Part shown: positions 25,706 to 35,218 of the stretch, piece by piece | Position numbering within the stretch: position 1 is the stretch's first letter | Layout of the letters: the number at the start of each line of letters is the position of its first letter | Origin: Bacillota bacterium | GTDB taxonomy: Bacteria > Bacillota > Clostridia > Christensenellales > Aristaeellaceae | DNA length: 64,000 nt | Direction: 5' to 3' | NCBI GenBank assembly: GCA_023436585.1 | Contig: JAEZIN010000012.1 | Location: 186,001-250,000 of the forward strand | The notes under the pieces: generated by a model | Database searches by the model: none | Told to the model about the DNA's origin: nothing | Seen by the model: the letters and a program-made list of their open reading frames with translations, nothing else | Translations under genes and position numbers: made by a program

Positions 25706-28093
25706 ATGCAGTACGGGTATTTCGACGACAAGGCGCGCGAATATGTCATCACCAACCCCAATACGCCCGCTCCGTGGGCCAACTATCTGGGTTCCCCCGA
25801 GTACGGGGCGATCATCACCGTCAATGCCGGCGGCTACAGCTTTGTCAAGTCTGGAGCGATGGGACGCATCCTGCGTTACACCTTCAACCAATTTGACGAG
25901 CCGGGCCGTTACCTGTACCTGCGGGATGACGAAACCGGCGATTTCTGGTCGGCCACCTGGAGGCCCGTGGCCAAACCGCTGTCGGAATACAAAACGCTGT
26001 GCCGCCACGGTACCGCCTATACCGAATTTGAAAGCGAGTACGCCGGCATCCGCACACGCGCGCTGTACTACGTGCCCATTGGGGGTACCCATGAGGTATG
26101 GCGGCTTTCCGTTGTAAACACGGGCAGCAAGCCGCGTACCATTTCGGCATTCAGTTACTGCGAGTTTACCAATGAGAACAATTACGAGCAGGACATGGTG
26201 AATCTGCAGTATACGCAGTTCATCAGCCGTACGGAATTCCTGGGCGATCATCTCCTCCAGCACATCAACGAATATTGGGATGCGGGTGCTGACGGCTCCA
26301 ACAGCCGGGAACGCTTTATTGGCCTTGTTGGCGCACCGATAGAAAGCCATACCGGCCGGCGCGAATCCTTTTTGGGCAGGAACCGTTTTGATGCGCCGCA
26401 AGCATTGAAGGATGGCCGCTGCGACGGAAGCCAGTGCTACAACGGTAACCCCTGCGGCGCGCTGCATGCCAGGCTTGCGCTTGTCCCTGGGGAAAAGCGT
26501 ACGCTCGTGTTTTTGCTGGGCCAAAAGAACAAAACTGAGGCACGCGCGCTGCTTGACCGCTATGCTCCGGCTCCTGAAGAAGCAACCGAAGCGGAGCTAT
26601 CCGCGCTGAAAACCTACTGGCACGGCGAACTGAGTAACCTGCAGGTGAATACGCCTGATGAAACCTTCAACTCCATGGTAAACACATGGAACGCCTTCCA
26701 GTGCTTCACCACCGTGGTGTGGAGCCGGGCCGCCTCGCTGATGTACTGCGGGCAGCGAAACGGCTTTGGTTACCGCGATACCGTGCAGGATATTCAAGGC
26801 ATTATCCACCTTGATCCTACGCTGGCCAAACAGCGGCTTACCTTCATGCTCTCCGCGCAGGTGCATCACGGCGCCGGGCTGCCGCTGGTGAAGTACAGCC
26901 ATACCCCCGGCCATGAGGATACACCAGAGCAGGAAAGCTATGTGAAGGAGACCGGCCACCCCCACTACCGCGCGGACGACGCGCTGTGGCTGTTCCCCAC
27001 GGTATACAAATACGTGGCCGAGACCGGGGACTTGGACTATCTCAATGAGGTAATCCCCTTCGCGGATAAGGAGGAAGGCACGGTGCTGGAGCACCTGCGC
27101 CGCGCCATCCGCTTCAGCATGACGCACCTTGGCCCCCACGGCATGCCAGCCGGTCTGCACGCGGACTGGAATGACTGCCTGCGCTTGGGCGAAAAGGGCG
27201 AAAGCACGTTTGTGGCCTTCCAGCTTTACCATGCCATGCGGCTTTTGCGCGAGCTGGAGCGGGACGATGCCTATATAGTATACCTGGATACGGAAAGAGC
27301 GAAGCTCCTTTCGATTATCAACAGTGTTTGCTTTGAAGGCGACCGGTTCATCCGCGGTTTCACCGAAGCGGGCGAAGTCATTGGCAGCAAGGCGCACAGG
27401 GAAGCCGCCATGTGGCTCAACCCGCAAAGCTGGGCAGTGATCAGCGGCGCGGCCACCGGCGCGCAGGGCGATGCGATTATGCAAACCGCCTTTGACAAGC
27501 TCAACACCCCCTACGGCCTGCAGATTATGGCACCTTCCTACCGCTTTGAGGCGTTTGACGGCGCGCGGATGCTGCTGTTCAACCCAGGGACCAAGGAAAA
27601 CGGCAGCGTGTTCTGCCAGCCGCAGGGCTGGGCAATCCTGGCCGAGGCGCTGCTGGGGCACGGCGACCGCGCCTTTGAAGTATTCGCGGAATCCTCCCCG
27701 GCCAGCTTCAACAGCAATGCCGATCTGCGCGTGATTGAGCCGTACGTGCACGGACAGTTTATCGAAGGTTCGGAAAGCCCCTTCGCCGGCCGCGGCCATG
27801 TGCATTGGCTTACCGGCACCGCCTCCACCGTGATGGTCGGCTGCGTGGAGGGCATTCTGGGCCTGCGCCCGACGCCGGAGGGGCTTGTGGTGTCGCCTTC
27901 CATCCCGTCCAAATGGGATGGCTTCACCATGCGCAAGGTGTTCCGGGGCAAAGCTTTACGCATTACCGTAGATAACAAGGCACACCGCGAAGGCGGCGTC
28001 TCCCGCCTGGTGCTCAACGGCCGGGAACACGCGCCGGGTCTGATCCGCATAGAGGAGCTTGCGGAAGATAACGATCTGCTTGTGGTTATGTAA
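25706..28093 (+). CDS. GH94 phosphorylase (cellobiose/chitobiose phosphorylase type)
   Basis: A 795-aa cytoplasmic protein of normal family length. The start reads YGYFDDKAREYVITNPNTPA then PWANYLG, as in cellobiose and N,N'-diacetylchitobiose phosphorylases. Later segments are RDDETGDFWSATWRPVAK, GFGYRDTVQDIQG, GLHADWNDCLRLGEKGES with catalytic acid Asp490, and KENGSVFCQPQGWAILAEAL. It cleaves a beta-linked disaccharide with phosphate to give a sugar-1-phosphate. The CYNGNPCGALHARLALVPGE stretch is closer to chitobiose phosphorylase than to cellobiose phosphorylase as I recall them, so substrate is left open. It stands alone with its own promoter, candidate operator and terminator. Confidence 0.9.
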   Translation: MQYGYFDDKAREYVITNPNTPAPWANYLGSPEYGAIITVNAGGYSFVKSGAMGRILRYTFNQFDEPGRYLYLRDDETGDFWSATWRPVAKPLSEYKTLCRHGTAYTEFESEYAGIRTRALYYVPIGGTHEVWRLSVVNTGSKPRTISAFSYCEFTNENNYEQDMVNLQYTQFISRTEFLGDHLLQHINEYWDAGADGSNSRERFIGLVGAPIESHTGRRESFLGRNRFDAPQALKDGRCDGSQCYNGNPCGALHARLALVPGEKRTLVFLLGQKNKTEARALLDRYAPAPEEATEAELSALKTYWHGELSNLQVNTPDETFNSMVNTWNAFQCFTTVVWSRAASLMYCGQRNGFGYRDTVQDIQGIIHLDPTLAKQRLTFMLSAQVHHGAGLPLVKYSHTPGHEDTPEQESYVKETGHPHYRADDALWLFPTVYKYVAETGDLDYLNEVIPFADKEEGTVLEHLRRAIRFSMTHLGPHGMPAGLHADWNDCLRLGEKGESTFVAFQLYHAMRLLRELERDDAYIVYLDTERAKLLSIINSVCFEGDRFIRGFTEAGEVIGSKAHREAAMWLNPQSWAVISGAATGAQGDAIMQTAFDKLNTPYGLQIMAPSYRFEAFDGARMLLFNPGTKENGSVFCQPQGWAILAEALLGHGDRAFEVFAESSPASFNSNADLRVIEPYVHGQFIEGSESPFAGRGHVHWLTGTASTVMVGCVEGILGLRPTPEGLVVSPSIPSKWDGFTMRKVFRGKALRITVDNKAHREGGVSRLVLNGREHAPGLIRIEELAEDNDLLVVM

Positions 28094-28163
28094 CAGATAT
28101 CCGGCCAGACCAAAAAGTAAAGGCTTGCACAAAGAAACACCGGTACATCATTTCCATACGCTG

Positions 28164-28213
28164 CCCCGTATTCCTTGGCTGTTATGTTTCAGCCTTGGGA
28201 TACGGGCATTTTT
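28164..28213 (+). terminator. Intrinsic terminator after the GH94 gene
   Basis: CCCCGTATTCC-TT-GGCTG pairs with CAGCC-TT-GGGATACGGG around an 8-base loop, interrupted by a TT/TT internal loop, then CATTTTT. It lies about 70 bp after the phosphorylase stop. Between here and the promoter at 28335 the sequence is AT-rich with no gene I can support. Confidence 0.75.
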
Positions 28214-28334
28214 GCCTAGCGATCATATCAAACAAAAATAGAAAAGCATACTGCAACACGCTTATTTACAGCAAAAAGATGGGGGTTTCTCAATAAAATT
28301 ACTGCCCTCTCCGCGAAATATACATTCCCGCAAA

Positions 28335-28363
28335 TTGACTTTTCATACATAAGATGTCATAAT
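28335..28363 (+). promoter_or_regulatory. Strong promoter of the leucine-rich-repeat gene
   Basis: TTGACT (28335-28340), a 17-bp AT-rich spacer and CATAAT (28358-28363) make a near-consensus sigma-A promoter. The leader to the start codon at 28490 is about 120 nt. Confidence 0.7.
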
Positions 28364-28489
28364 AGAATAAAATATTTCAGTACCAATTTTATATTTATTT
28401 ATGTTATGCATGGGATACTTCTTCCGTATTACTCACATGAGCTGAACACTTTTTTCTATCCAATAAAAAACAAGTTGGTGGAGGTTCTC

Positions 28490-30367
28490 ATGAAAAAATC
28501 ATGGTTTGTGCTGTTCCTTGCCGCCCTTCTGATGCTCGTTCTTCCCATACAGGGAAAGTCCGAGGAAGAATATGTAAGCGGTCTATACACGTATTACCTG
28601 GAAGATGGCAAGGCCATTATATCGGATTATGCGGGGGAGGCGTCCAAGGTGACCATTCCATCCAAGCTGGATGGCCATCCCGTTGCCGGTATCGGCTATT
28701 GTGCCTTCTTCTGGAACGACAGCCTCACCTCCGTCGTTATACCCAAGGGTGCTGTCCGCATCGAGTTCGGCGCGTTTTCAGACTGTGAAAACCTTACATC
28801 CGTTACCATACCCTCCAGCGTAAAAACAATAGAATCGGAAGCATTCAGCGGATGCAGCAGCCTGACAACCCTCAAGTTGCCTGCAGGTCTGGAAACCATT
28901 GAGGATTCATTATGCAAGGACTGTTATGCCCTTTCTTCCGTCACCATCCCGGCCAGTGTCAAGCGCATTGCAGACGGGGCCTTTTCGGGATGCAGCCAAC
29001 TAAAGAACCTCATTCTCCCGGAGGGGCTTCTTGAAATTGGCACCCAGGCTTTCATGGACTGTGAAAGCCTTGCCACCATTGAAATCCCCAAGAATGTAAA
29101 TGAAATTGCAGATGAAGCATTTTCCAGCTGCTCAACCCTTGATTCCGTGGTCTTTCCGGAAAACCTGAAGAGTATTGGAGACAAGGCTTTTTATGGCTGC
29201 AGCATGCGGACCTTAAAGCTCCCCGAAAGCCTGGAGGCTATAGGAGATAACGCCTTTGGCTACAGCAATCTGGCGTCGGTTTCCATTCCGCAAAGCGTGA
29301 TGAAAATAGGGGATGAGGCATTTTCCAACTGCAGCCTTCTGCTTTATGCCTATCTGCCGGGGAACACAACGGAAATGGGCCGAAATATTTTTAAAGATTC
29401 CGGCTATGTGTGCATCAAAGGGGATAATGACAGCGGCAGCGCAAAATACGCAAAGGAATACGGCATCCCCTTTGTGTACGAAGGCATCTCCGCCGAAGAA
29501 TTGTGTCAGGCATACGGAGATGGCAGCGAAAGCCCGGAGGTTTTTCTGGCGAAATGGAGCATGTGCCCCGGCGGTGCCGGTTTGTACGAGCAAGTGATGG
29601 AAATCCTGCGTATGACAAAGAAAACAGAAGAATTCGATCAGCTTTGCAGTGATATGTCCGCCTATGCCGATATACAAAAAGATTGCCCTGCGGCGCTGGA
29701 TTATATGGCCGCCCATGATATCAGTTCCCTGAACAATATGCGGCAGGCCTTCCTCATGAGCCTTATGAAGGCCGGCCTGAATGACGATTTGCTGGCCTGG
29801 CTTTATAAGCCGTCCCAGGAGGCGGCTGTTGGGCCTGTACTGTGGACAGATAAAGCGCTGCGGGATTGCCTTGGCAAGTCCGCCGCATCCTTTGTACCCA
29901 AGTACCCACGGAATAAGGTTTGCCTTCTGTCCATGGGCGATAAATCTCAAATAGCCATAGATTACGAAGATATATATTCCTCCGAACAAAGAAGCATAGA
30001 GGAATTGGTGGATGAACAGGTGAGTGACATTCTTTATTCCATAGAGATGGATTCCGACGACGAGCTGTCTTTTACGGGAAACCCTCACCTGGCCGGCATT
30101 CTGATCAATTTCAGCGTCTCCTATCCATTGCGGGGGACATATATCAGTGAGGATGATGGCCATCGGATCAAAGGCTACAATTGCAAGGTAACGCTGACAG
30201 CCTATACGATGGCTAAGCATAAAAAGATCGCCAGCGTAACGCTCTCCAGCGTACTGGACGACGAAATCTATGTGTCGGATGGTTCAACCAAGGAATGGGC
30301 AGACCTGCCCGAGATTGGGGATACTGAAGAACTGAATGCTTTTATTGATAAGATTCTGGCCTATTGA
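28490..30367 (+). CDS. Secreted BspA-type leucine-rich-repeat protein
   Basis: A 625-aa protein starting at 28490 (GGTGGAGG upstream) with a signal peptide (MKKSWFVLFLAALLMLVLPI...). Residues about 50-300 contain roughly ten LRR_5 units of about 23 residues (EAFSGCSSLTTLKLPAGLET, AFMDCESLATIEIPKNVNEI). The remaining 300 residues are of unknown fold. BspA-type repeats mediate binding to host or matrix proteins and other bacteria in several Gram-positive anaerobes; here that role is inferred only. No sorting signal or membrane anchor is visible at the C-terminus, so it may be released. It faces the T7SS cluster convergently. Confidence 0.85.
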   Translation: MKKSWFVLFLAALLMLVLPIQGKSEEEYVSGLYTYYLEDGKAIISDYAGEASKVTIPSKLDGHPVAGIGYCAFFWNDSLTSVVIPKGAVRIEFGAFSDCENLTSVTIPSSVKTIESEAFSGCSSLTTLKLPAGLETIEDSLCKDCYALSSVTIPASVKRIADGAFSGCSQLKNLILPEGLLEIGTQAFMDCESLATIEIPKNVNEIADEAFSSCSTLDSVVFPENLKSIGDKAFYGCSMRTLKLPESLEAIGDNAFGYSNLASVSIPQSVMKIGDEAFSNCSLLLYAYLPGNTTEMGRNIFKDSGYVCIKGDNDSGSAKYAKEYGIPFVYEGISAEELCQAYGDGSESPEVFLAKWSMCPGGAGLYEQVMEILRMTKKTEEFDQLCSDMSAYADIQKDCPAALDYMAAHDISSLNNMRQAFLMSLMKAGLNDDLLAWLYKPSQEAAVGPVLWTDKALRDCLGKSAASFVPKYPRNKVCLLSMGDKSQIAIDYEDIYSSEQRSIEELVDEQVSDILYSIEMDSDDELSFTGNPHLAGILINFSVSYPLRGTYISEDDGHRIKGYNCKVTLTAYTMAKHKKIASVTLSSVLDDEIYVSDGSTKEWADLPEIGDTEELNAFIDKILAY

Positions 30368-30417
30368 GAGGTATCAGCCGGCTACCGTCGCCGAGAACAT
30401 AATCTTATTGTCACAAT

Positions 30418-30454
30418 AAAAATCAGGAATGCCGGAGTGGCATTCCTGATTTTT
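30418..30454. terminator. Bidirectional intrinsic terminator between convergent genes
   Basis: AAAAATCAGGAATGCC, loop GGAGT, GGCATTCCTGATTTTT is a perfect hairpin with A-run and T-run on its two sides. It can end the LRR gene on the plus strand and the long minus-strand T7SS cluster on the other. Confidence 0.88.
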
Positions 30455-30536
30455 GTGCCGGATTCTTTTCTGTGCGACGCATCAATAAAATGGCAGAAAG
30501 CTATTGGTAAGGCTGGCTAATTACCCAGCACATCAT

Positions 30537-31970
30537 CTAGTTCAGCGGGTAAATCTCGGTATTGCCGCCTGTTTTGGGTCTTAATGTGAATGTTTGGTAA
30601 TAACGGCTGCTGTAAATCTCTATATCCTCCGTTTTCATATAGGACCCGGATTCACCAAACAGATGTTCGGGACCATACCATCTATCACCTTCTCCGTAAA
30701 CGAAGTACACCATGCCCTTCGGGATATGTACAGTCACCCTGCCTCCGTTATTGGAGTACAACACCATTATCTGTTCGTTAGAATATGCCGAATATACGCC
30801 GACGCAATAGTTCAACCCATCTTTAGGCATAACGAAGATACATCTCGTTCCCGAGCTTTTCCCGCTCACCAGGCCTGATTTTGAGATTTTGACAGCAGGA
30901 TAGTCCGGAAGACCGCCAATCACGCTTTCGATATCTCCGGCCGCACTTTCCAGCTTCCCCCACAATGCCTCCGTATCATGATTGACAGAAGACATGGAGA
31001 AGGCATCTTCATTCTGCGGCAGGTTAAACATATCGAACTCGTAACGCTCGGTTATCCCTTTCGCCTTACCATGGCGGAAATCGATGGCCTGCCGCTCCAC
31101 GCTCAAAACAATCTTCAGCATAAGGTCCCAGGAGGTATACTCCTTGGCTCTTACGTCATAGGGAATTTCATTTTGCACCTCACTGTTTGCATACCCGATC
31201 ATCGCAGAAAGATCCGGAGCGCTGAAGGTCAGAGCGATGGCCTGAGGTCCGCCTGACAAGTCGAGCTTGCAGCCCTTGATGGCGTATAGAAGCGAGGGAA
31301 GCAGCGGCTGGTCCACCTCATTAAGGTCTATACGGTTCAGATATCGGATATACGTCATCTGATTTTCACCGGCTCTGAGTGCAGAAGGCACCTTCCTTGT
31401 TACGGCTATGGGGGAAGGCATGAAGTAATCCGTTAGCGCTGTCAATACCTTTTTGTCCCCGAATGCTTTTTTGGCGGAGGCGGCGGCACTCTTGACCGTT
31501 TTATTCAAGGATGCCTCAGCCTTGGGCGCAAATGCCGCTGTGTATCCATTACCTGATTGTTCAATGGACAAATTCAGCTTCACCTTTAAATCAGGGGCAG
31601 ACATGGATTGTAGAATTCCATTCAGATAAGCTTCCGGGTCGCCCTCATACTTGGGCTGATCCTTTATATGGACATTGCCGCTGGTCAGCATAAAGTTAAC
31701 CGCCAGCGGTTTCCCCTTGGTGACATCATAATTTTCCAAATGCAATTCGATGCCGGACGCTCCCCGGCTGTAGATGTAACGCTCCCAACCGTCTGTTGCA
31801 TTGTCCGCTGCTTTCTCCATCGACTCATTCAGGAACTGCTCCACTGCGGCTTCAATTGTGGCAGAGGCTTCGCTGGCAAACGCACTGGCAACCAAAGACA
31901 GTATCAACCCCATCATCACAAGAAATGCAAACAGCTTTCCCAGCAGGCGCAACGAACGATTTTTCTCCAT
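30537..31970 (-). CDS. Secreted protein of unknown function
   Basis: A 477-aa protein with a signal peptide (LGKLFAFLVMMGLILSLVAS followed by AFASEA, cleavage after AFA likely). The ATG at 31970 follows GGAG with 6-nt spacing; earlier in-frame starts are less well placed. I do not recognise a family. The mature part begins helical and ends in a beta-rich region with many aromatic residues. It is the last minus-strand gene of the T7SS cluster, 94 bp after the PP2C gene; a weak promoter (TAGACC, 18 bp, TATACT at 32032-32061) may serve it alone. A link to T7SS is by position only. Confidence 0.6.
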   Translation of the reverse strand: MEKNRSLRLLGKLFAFLVMMGLILSLVASAFASEASATIEAAVEQFLNESMEKAADNATDGWERYIYSRGASGIELHLENYDVTKGKPLAVNFMLTSGNVHIKDQPKYEGDPEAYLNGILQSMSAPDLKVKLNLSIEQSGNGYTAAFAPKAEASLNKTVKSAAASAKKAFGDKKVLTALTDYFMPSPIAVTRKVPSALRAGENQMTYIRYLNRIDLNEVDQPLLPSLLYAIKGCKLDLSGGPQAIALTFSAPDLSAMIGYANSEVQNEIPYDVRAKEYTSWDLMLKIVLSVERQAIDFRHGKAKGITERYEFDMFNLPQNEDAFSMSSVNHDTEALWGKLESAAGDIESVIGGLPDYPAVKISKSGLVSGKSSGTRCIFVMPKDGLNYCVGVYSAYSNEQIMVLYSNNGGRVTVHIPKGMVYFVYGEGDRWYGPEHLFGESGSYMKTEDIEIYSSRYYQTFTLRPKTGGNTEIYPLN

Positions 31971-32064
31971 ATTGTGCTCCATCTCCTTAGACAAGCATAG
32001 TTAACTTAATTTCGCTCACTCTTTGGGATAAAGTATACACGAATAGCCGGCCGCAGGTCTACGA

Positions 32065-32940
32065 TTATTTGTTTCCGGATGTTGTCGCATCATCGCCGGC
32101 CGCTTCCATCGCTTTGAAGCCTTCTTCGTTGGATACAGGCAGACGCGCATCTGTTATTTCGATAACAATACAGGATGTGTTATCCTTTCCGCCCAGCTCC
32201 AGCGCCGCCAATATCAAATGATGCGCAATTTGGTCGGGTGGAACGGATAGCTGCATGGCGCTGTGAATCTCGTCCTCCGGCAATAGATCTGTCAAACCAT
32301 CGCTGCAAAGAAGCAGCTTGTCCCCTTGGTACAGCGGGAAAGAAGAAATGGCCACAAAAGGATCAGGAAGCTTTTCCGCGTCCATCCCAAGATACTGTGT
32401 GATAACGTTATTGGGGTGGTGTTGAACCTCCGATGGTTTGATTGCCCCGCTTTTTATCAAGCGGTTCAATTCTGTGTGGTCCACGGATACCTGGTACAGC
32501 TTACCTGCCCTTAGCAGATATATCCGGCTGTCGCCCACATTGCCCGCGTAAGCGGTTGGGCCTTTGATGATCAAAGAGGCCATGGTGGAGCCCTGCCGCC
32601 GGTTTTTGAACCTCACCCCATCCTCATAAACAAGGCGGGTAGTTTGCTTGCAAAATCGGGCAAGGCTCAGCTGGACATCCTTACGGGAAAATTTCGGGAA
32701 AGCCTTTGAAGCCTCCCTGGCGCACAAGTAGGAAGCGCGTTCACCGCTGCTCTCCCCTCCCATCCCGTCAAAGATGGCGTACGCCTGCATAGCCTTGTGG
32801 GACCTGGCGGCAAAATGAGCTCCCCCGTCCATTTTCTTTTGACTCAGGTACTGTCCCTGAAAGTAGAAATTATCTTCGTTGTTGCCGCGAACGCATCCTT
32901 TATGGCATATCAATGAGCTTGATGTATGGATGGATTTCAT
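32065..32940 (-). CDS. PP2C-family Ser/Thr protein phosphatase
   Basis: A 291-aa soluble phosphatase with the full set of PP2C motifs: GCVRGNNEDNFYF, FDGMGGESSGERAS (metal ligands Asp58 and Gly59), GNVGDSRIYLLR, LLCSDGLTDLL and GGKDNTSCIVI. It removes phosphate from Ser/Thr residues, and its natural counterpart is the large receptor kinase encoded two genes upstream. It overlaps the pseudokinase-like gene by 4 bp (ATGA), so it is translationally coupled to it. In the T7SS context it would reset phosphorylation read by the FHA proteins. Confidence 0.93.
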   Translation of the reverse strand: MKSIHTSSSLICHKGCVRGNNEDNFYFQGQYLSQKKMDGGAHFAARSHKAMQAYAIFDGMGGESSGERASYLCAREASKAFPKFSRKDVQLSLARFCKQTTRLVYEDGVRFKNRRQGSTMASLIIKGPTAYAGNVGDSRIYLLRAGKLYQVSVDHTELNRLIKSGAIKPSEVQHHPNNVITQYLGMDAEKLPDPFVAISSFPLYQGDKLLLCSDGLTDLLPEDEIHSAMQLSVPPDQIAHHLILAALELGGKDNTSCIVIEITDARLPVSNEEGFKAMEAAGDDATTSGNK

Positions 32941-35195
32941 GCATCATACCTCCTTTGAGAATAACGCCATTGTGCCTCTATGCAAACCACATCATCTCCC
33001 AGCATATCCACAACAAGATAAGGGTTATTGGGCTTGGGCATCTTCTCCTCCGGCACGACGGTTTTCTCCATATCCTCCACGGTTACTATTGTCATCCTTA
33101 CAGGTTCAACATCCGATTCCAGCATATAGAAAATTTCTCCTGCTTCCTTCAGGGTAGCATCGATGATGCCTTTTTGGGATATCGCACCGCAAAGGATGCC
33201 CTTATGTATCACGACAGCCCCTGACCCTTCAAGGAGAAGGAATGTATAGTCACCGCCATCATCCTGCTTGCAGGGATAGGCGTCAGGATATGTGCCGGCC
33301 AGCTTATTCAACAGCTTATTCCAAATTCCGGCTGTTATTTGGCCGTTCTTTGGCGCTTCCCCGGTCCATCTTTCTATTTCTTCGGCAGCCTTGTCCTGGT
33401 TCAGGTTCTCTGGCTTCAACTGCTCCGTACCCAACAGAAGCAGAAGATTGCCCAGCAATGCACGGATGCAGCTATCCTCCGGAAGTACGTTCCCATTTAA
33501 GGAAAACAATACTTGCCCATCATCCTGGCTATCAAGATGGAGAATGTCCGTCAGCTTCCTATCCGGCCATTGCAAATAGGGCTTGTCTGTTTCTTGAACT
33601 GGAGTAGGCTTTGGCGCAGGAGTGGCGGAAGGAGGTACCAACGGATAGCTGAACTCCTTGGCCCGCTTATTCAGAAGAAACTGCATTACAGAAGATACGG
33701 TAACGGCGCCGTCCTTATCCACCATTTCCGGCAGCCCGATCCATCTCCCAAATGCCACAAGTGCTTCGACAGTCGCGCTATCCAGATCGCCCGCCGGCTC
33801 GGAGAGGATGCTTTCATCCAACTCCTTCACTTCCACAAATATACTTTTCAACGCTTCCTGCCAGCCAAGGATCACTACGCCTGCGATCTCTGAAGAAGCA
33901 GAATATACTCCGCTTTGATCAGCGGACGGAATGAGCTTGAGTTCCGTCATGCCGCTCAAGTCATTTTCTGTAAGGTTATTCGCTTCCATCACGCGCAGGA
34001 CGGCCTCCTGCCGGGCAGCTTTTTCTTTTAGCTCTGCCTCTTGCAGCGGGGAGATGGTTGGCGTAGGTGTTGGGGCTGGCGTTGGTGTAGGCGTTGGTGT
34101 AGGCGTTGGTGTAGGCGTTGGTGTTGGGGAAGGCGTTGGGGTTGGCGTTGGGGTTGGCGTTGGGGTGGGTGTTGGCGTGGGAGTTGGCGTAGGAATTGGC
34201 GTGGGTGTGGGCGTTGATATGGGAACTGGCGAAGGTGTTGACGTTGGCAGAGGAGAGGGCGTTGGCGAAGGGGTGGATTTCACCGTCGGTTTTATTGTTG
34301 GCGTTGATGTCTTTTTTGTCTCAGGGGAATGAGAGGGCGTGGAGGCCGCGGCAGATGTTGGCGTTGAGGTCGGCGTTTGTTTAAGAGTAGTCGCAGGCGT
34401 CAATACGGGAGAGGTTGAAGAGGCAGTCTTAATAACAGTTGGGAGCACAGTGATAGCGCCTGATGCTTCGGCGGTAACAGCCGGCGAGGCACCGATGTCC
34501 GGTGTTGTAATCTCCGCAGGGAATATTCCAGCCATCCTCAATGGATTGCCCGATCCTGACAGCAGGCGAAATCCAAACACCAAAAGTACGGCAGCAATGC
34601 AAACAGCCGCAGCCGCCAACGCTGTACGCCTTGCCCTGCTTCGTATGCCTTTGAGCATTTTGGCCGGCAGGATCGGTGGTATGGGCAAGGCGTTTATGGT
34701 CATCAAAGGCTGCCCGTTGCCATCCCGGAAGAAAATAGGCGTTTTTAAAAGTGTTTCTCCCTGTTTTATGAGGGATTCCCCCGCTTTGGGTTCATATATC
34801 CGTATGCCGGTGCCATGGCTGTAGAATGCATCCAGAAGGAGCATAGAACGGTCATTCTGGTTTTTCGTTTCCTGAAAGAAGCGAACCGCGGCCAAGAACA
34901 GGGCTTCATGCTTGATTGCCCTGATCTGCCCGGTCTCTTTATTTCGCGTGGCTGCGGCTCTTGGAAAAAATTCTTCCGCCAGCAAAGGACGGTTCTCCTG
35001 TATATCCCACACGGCATAGCAGAAGGATTGCCTGCTGCTTAATAACAATGCTCCCAGGAGATACCGGTCCTTCAGCCTTGTGCCGATAGGCAGCGCAAAT
35101 GGATGGCTTGCCGCCTTGTCCGGATGATACCCGCAAAACTGGCATGTTTGCCTTTCCTGTGCCACCTGCATGCATTGTGGGCAGCGATAGACCAT
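32937..35195 (-). CDS. Membrane protein with zinc ribbon, truncated pseudokinase N-lobe, Pro/Thr linker and wall-binding-like C-terminus
   Basis: A 752-aa protein starting at 35195 (GGAGG upstream). Order: zinc ribbon Cys5, 8, 18, 21; a kinase N-lobe-like stretch about 35-140 that aligns with the receptor kinase encoded upstream, but with the glycine loop lost (GALLLSSRQS) and Glu74 in place of the ATP-binding Lys (LLAEEFFP versus RAIKEYFP); a transmembrane helix 191-212; a Thr/Pro linker (about 245-410) coded by a DNA repeat; then a 340-residue outside region with PG_binding_1-like helical parts. No C-lobe is present, so it cannot be a kinase. It probably arose from a duplicated kinase gene. 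Confidence 0.75.
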   Translation of the reverse strand: MVYRCPQCMQVAQERQTCQFCGYHPDKAASHPFALPIGTRLKDRYLLGALLLSSRQSFCYAVWDIQENRPLLAEEFFPRAAATRNKETGQIRAIKHEALFLAAVRFFQETKNQNDRSMLLLDAFYSHGTGIRIYEPKAGESLIKQGETLLKTPIFFRDGNGQPLMTINALPIPPILPAKMLKGIRSRARRTALAAAAVCIAAVLLVFGFRLLSGSGNPLRMAGIFPAEITTPDIGASPAVTAEASGAITVLPTVIKTASSTSPVLTPATTLKQTPTSTPTSAAASTPSHSPETKKTSTPTIKPTVKSTPSPTPSPLPTSTPSPVPISTPTPTPIPTPTPTPTPTPTPTPTPTPTPSPTPTPTPTPTPTPTPTPAPTPTPTISPLQEAELKEKAARQEAVLRVMEANNLTENDLSGMTELKLIPSADQSGVYSASSEIAGVVILGWQEALKSIFVEVKELDESILSEPAGDLDSATVEALVAFGRWIGLPEMVDKDGAVTVSSVMQFLLNKRAKEFSYPLVPPSATPAPKPTPVQETDKPYLQWPDRKLTDILHLDSQDDGQVLFSLNGNVLPEDSCIRALLGNLLLLLGTEQLKPENLNQDKAAEEIERWTGEAPKNGQITAGIWNKLLNKLAGTYPDAYPCKQDDGGDYTFLLLEGSGAVVIHKGILCGAISQKGIIDATLKEAGEIFYMLESDVEPVRMTIVTVEDMEKTVVPEEKMPKPNNPYLVVDMLGDDVVCIEAQWRYSQRRYDA
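34057..34276 (-). repeat. Low-complexity Thr/Pro-coding DNA repeat
   Basis: Units of 6 and 12 bp (plus strand GTTGGTGTAGGC, GTTGGG, GTTGGC) repeat through about 200 bp and encode a (Thr-Pro)n linker in the membrane pseudokinase. Perfect adjacent 12-bp units near 34081-34116 make slippage and length variation likely. Confidence 0.85.
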
Positions 35196-35218
35196 ATCGG
35201 GCACCTCCGTGGATATCG

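Noticed and set aside
26597..27805. 402-codon minus-strand open frame
   Set aside because: Mirror frame of the GH94 phosphorylase, rich in His/Arg/Gly and without motifs.
29213..30220. 335-codon minus-strand open frame
   Set aside because: Antisense to the leucine-rich-repeat gene; the plus strand has promoter, ribosome site and signal peptide.
34057..34276. Possible CRISPR-like regular repeat
   Set aside because: Units are 6-12 bp with no unique spacers and encode a Thr/Pro linker in frame.
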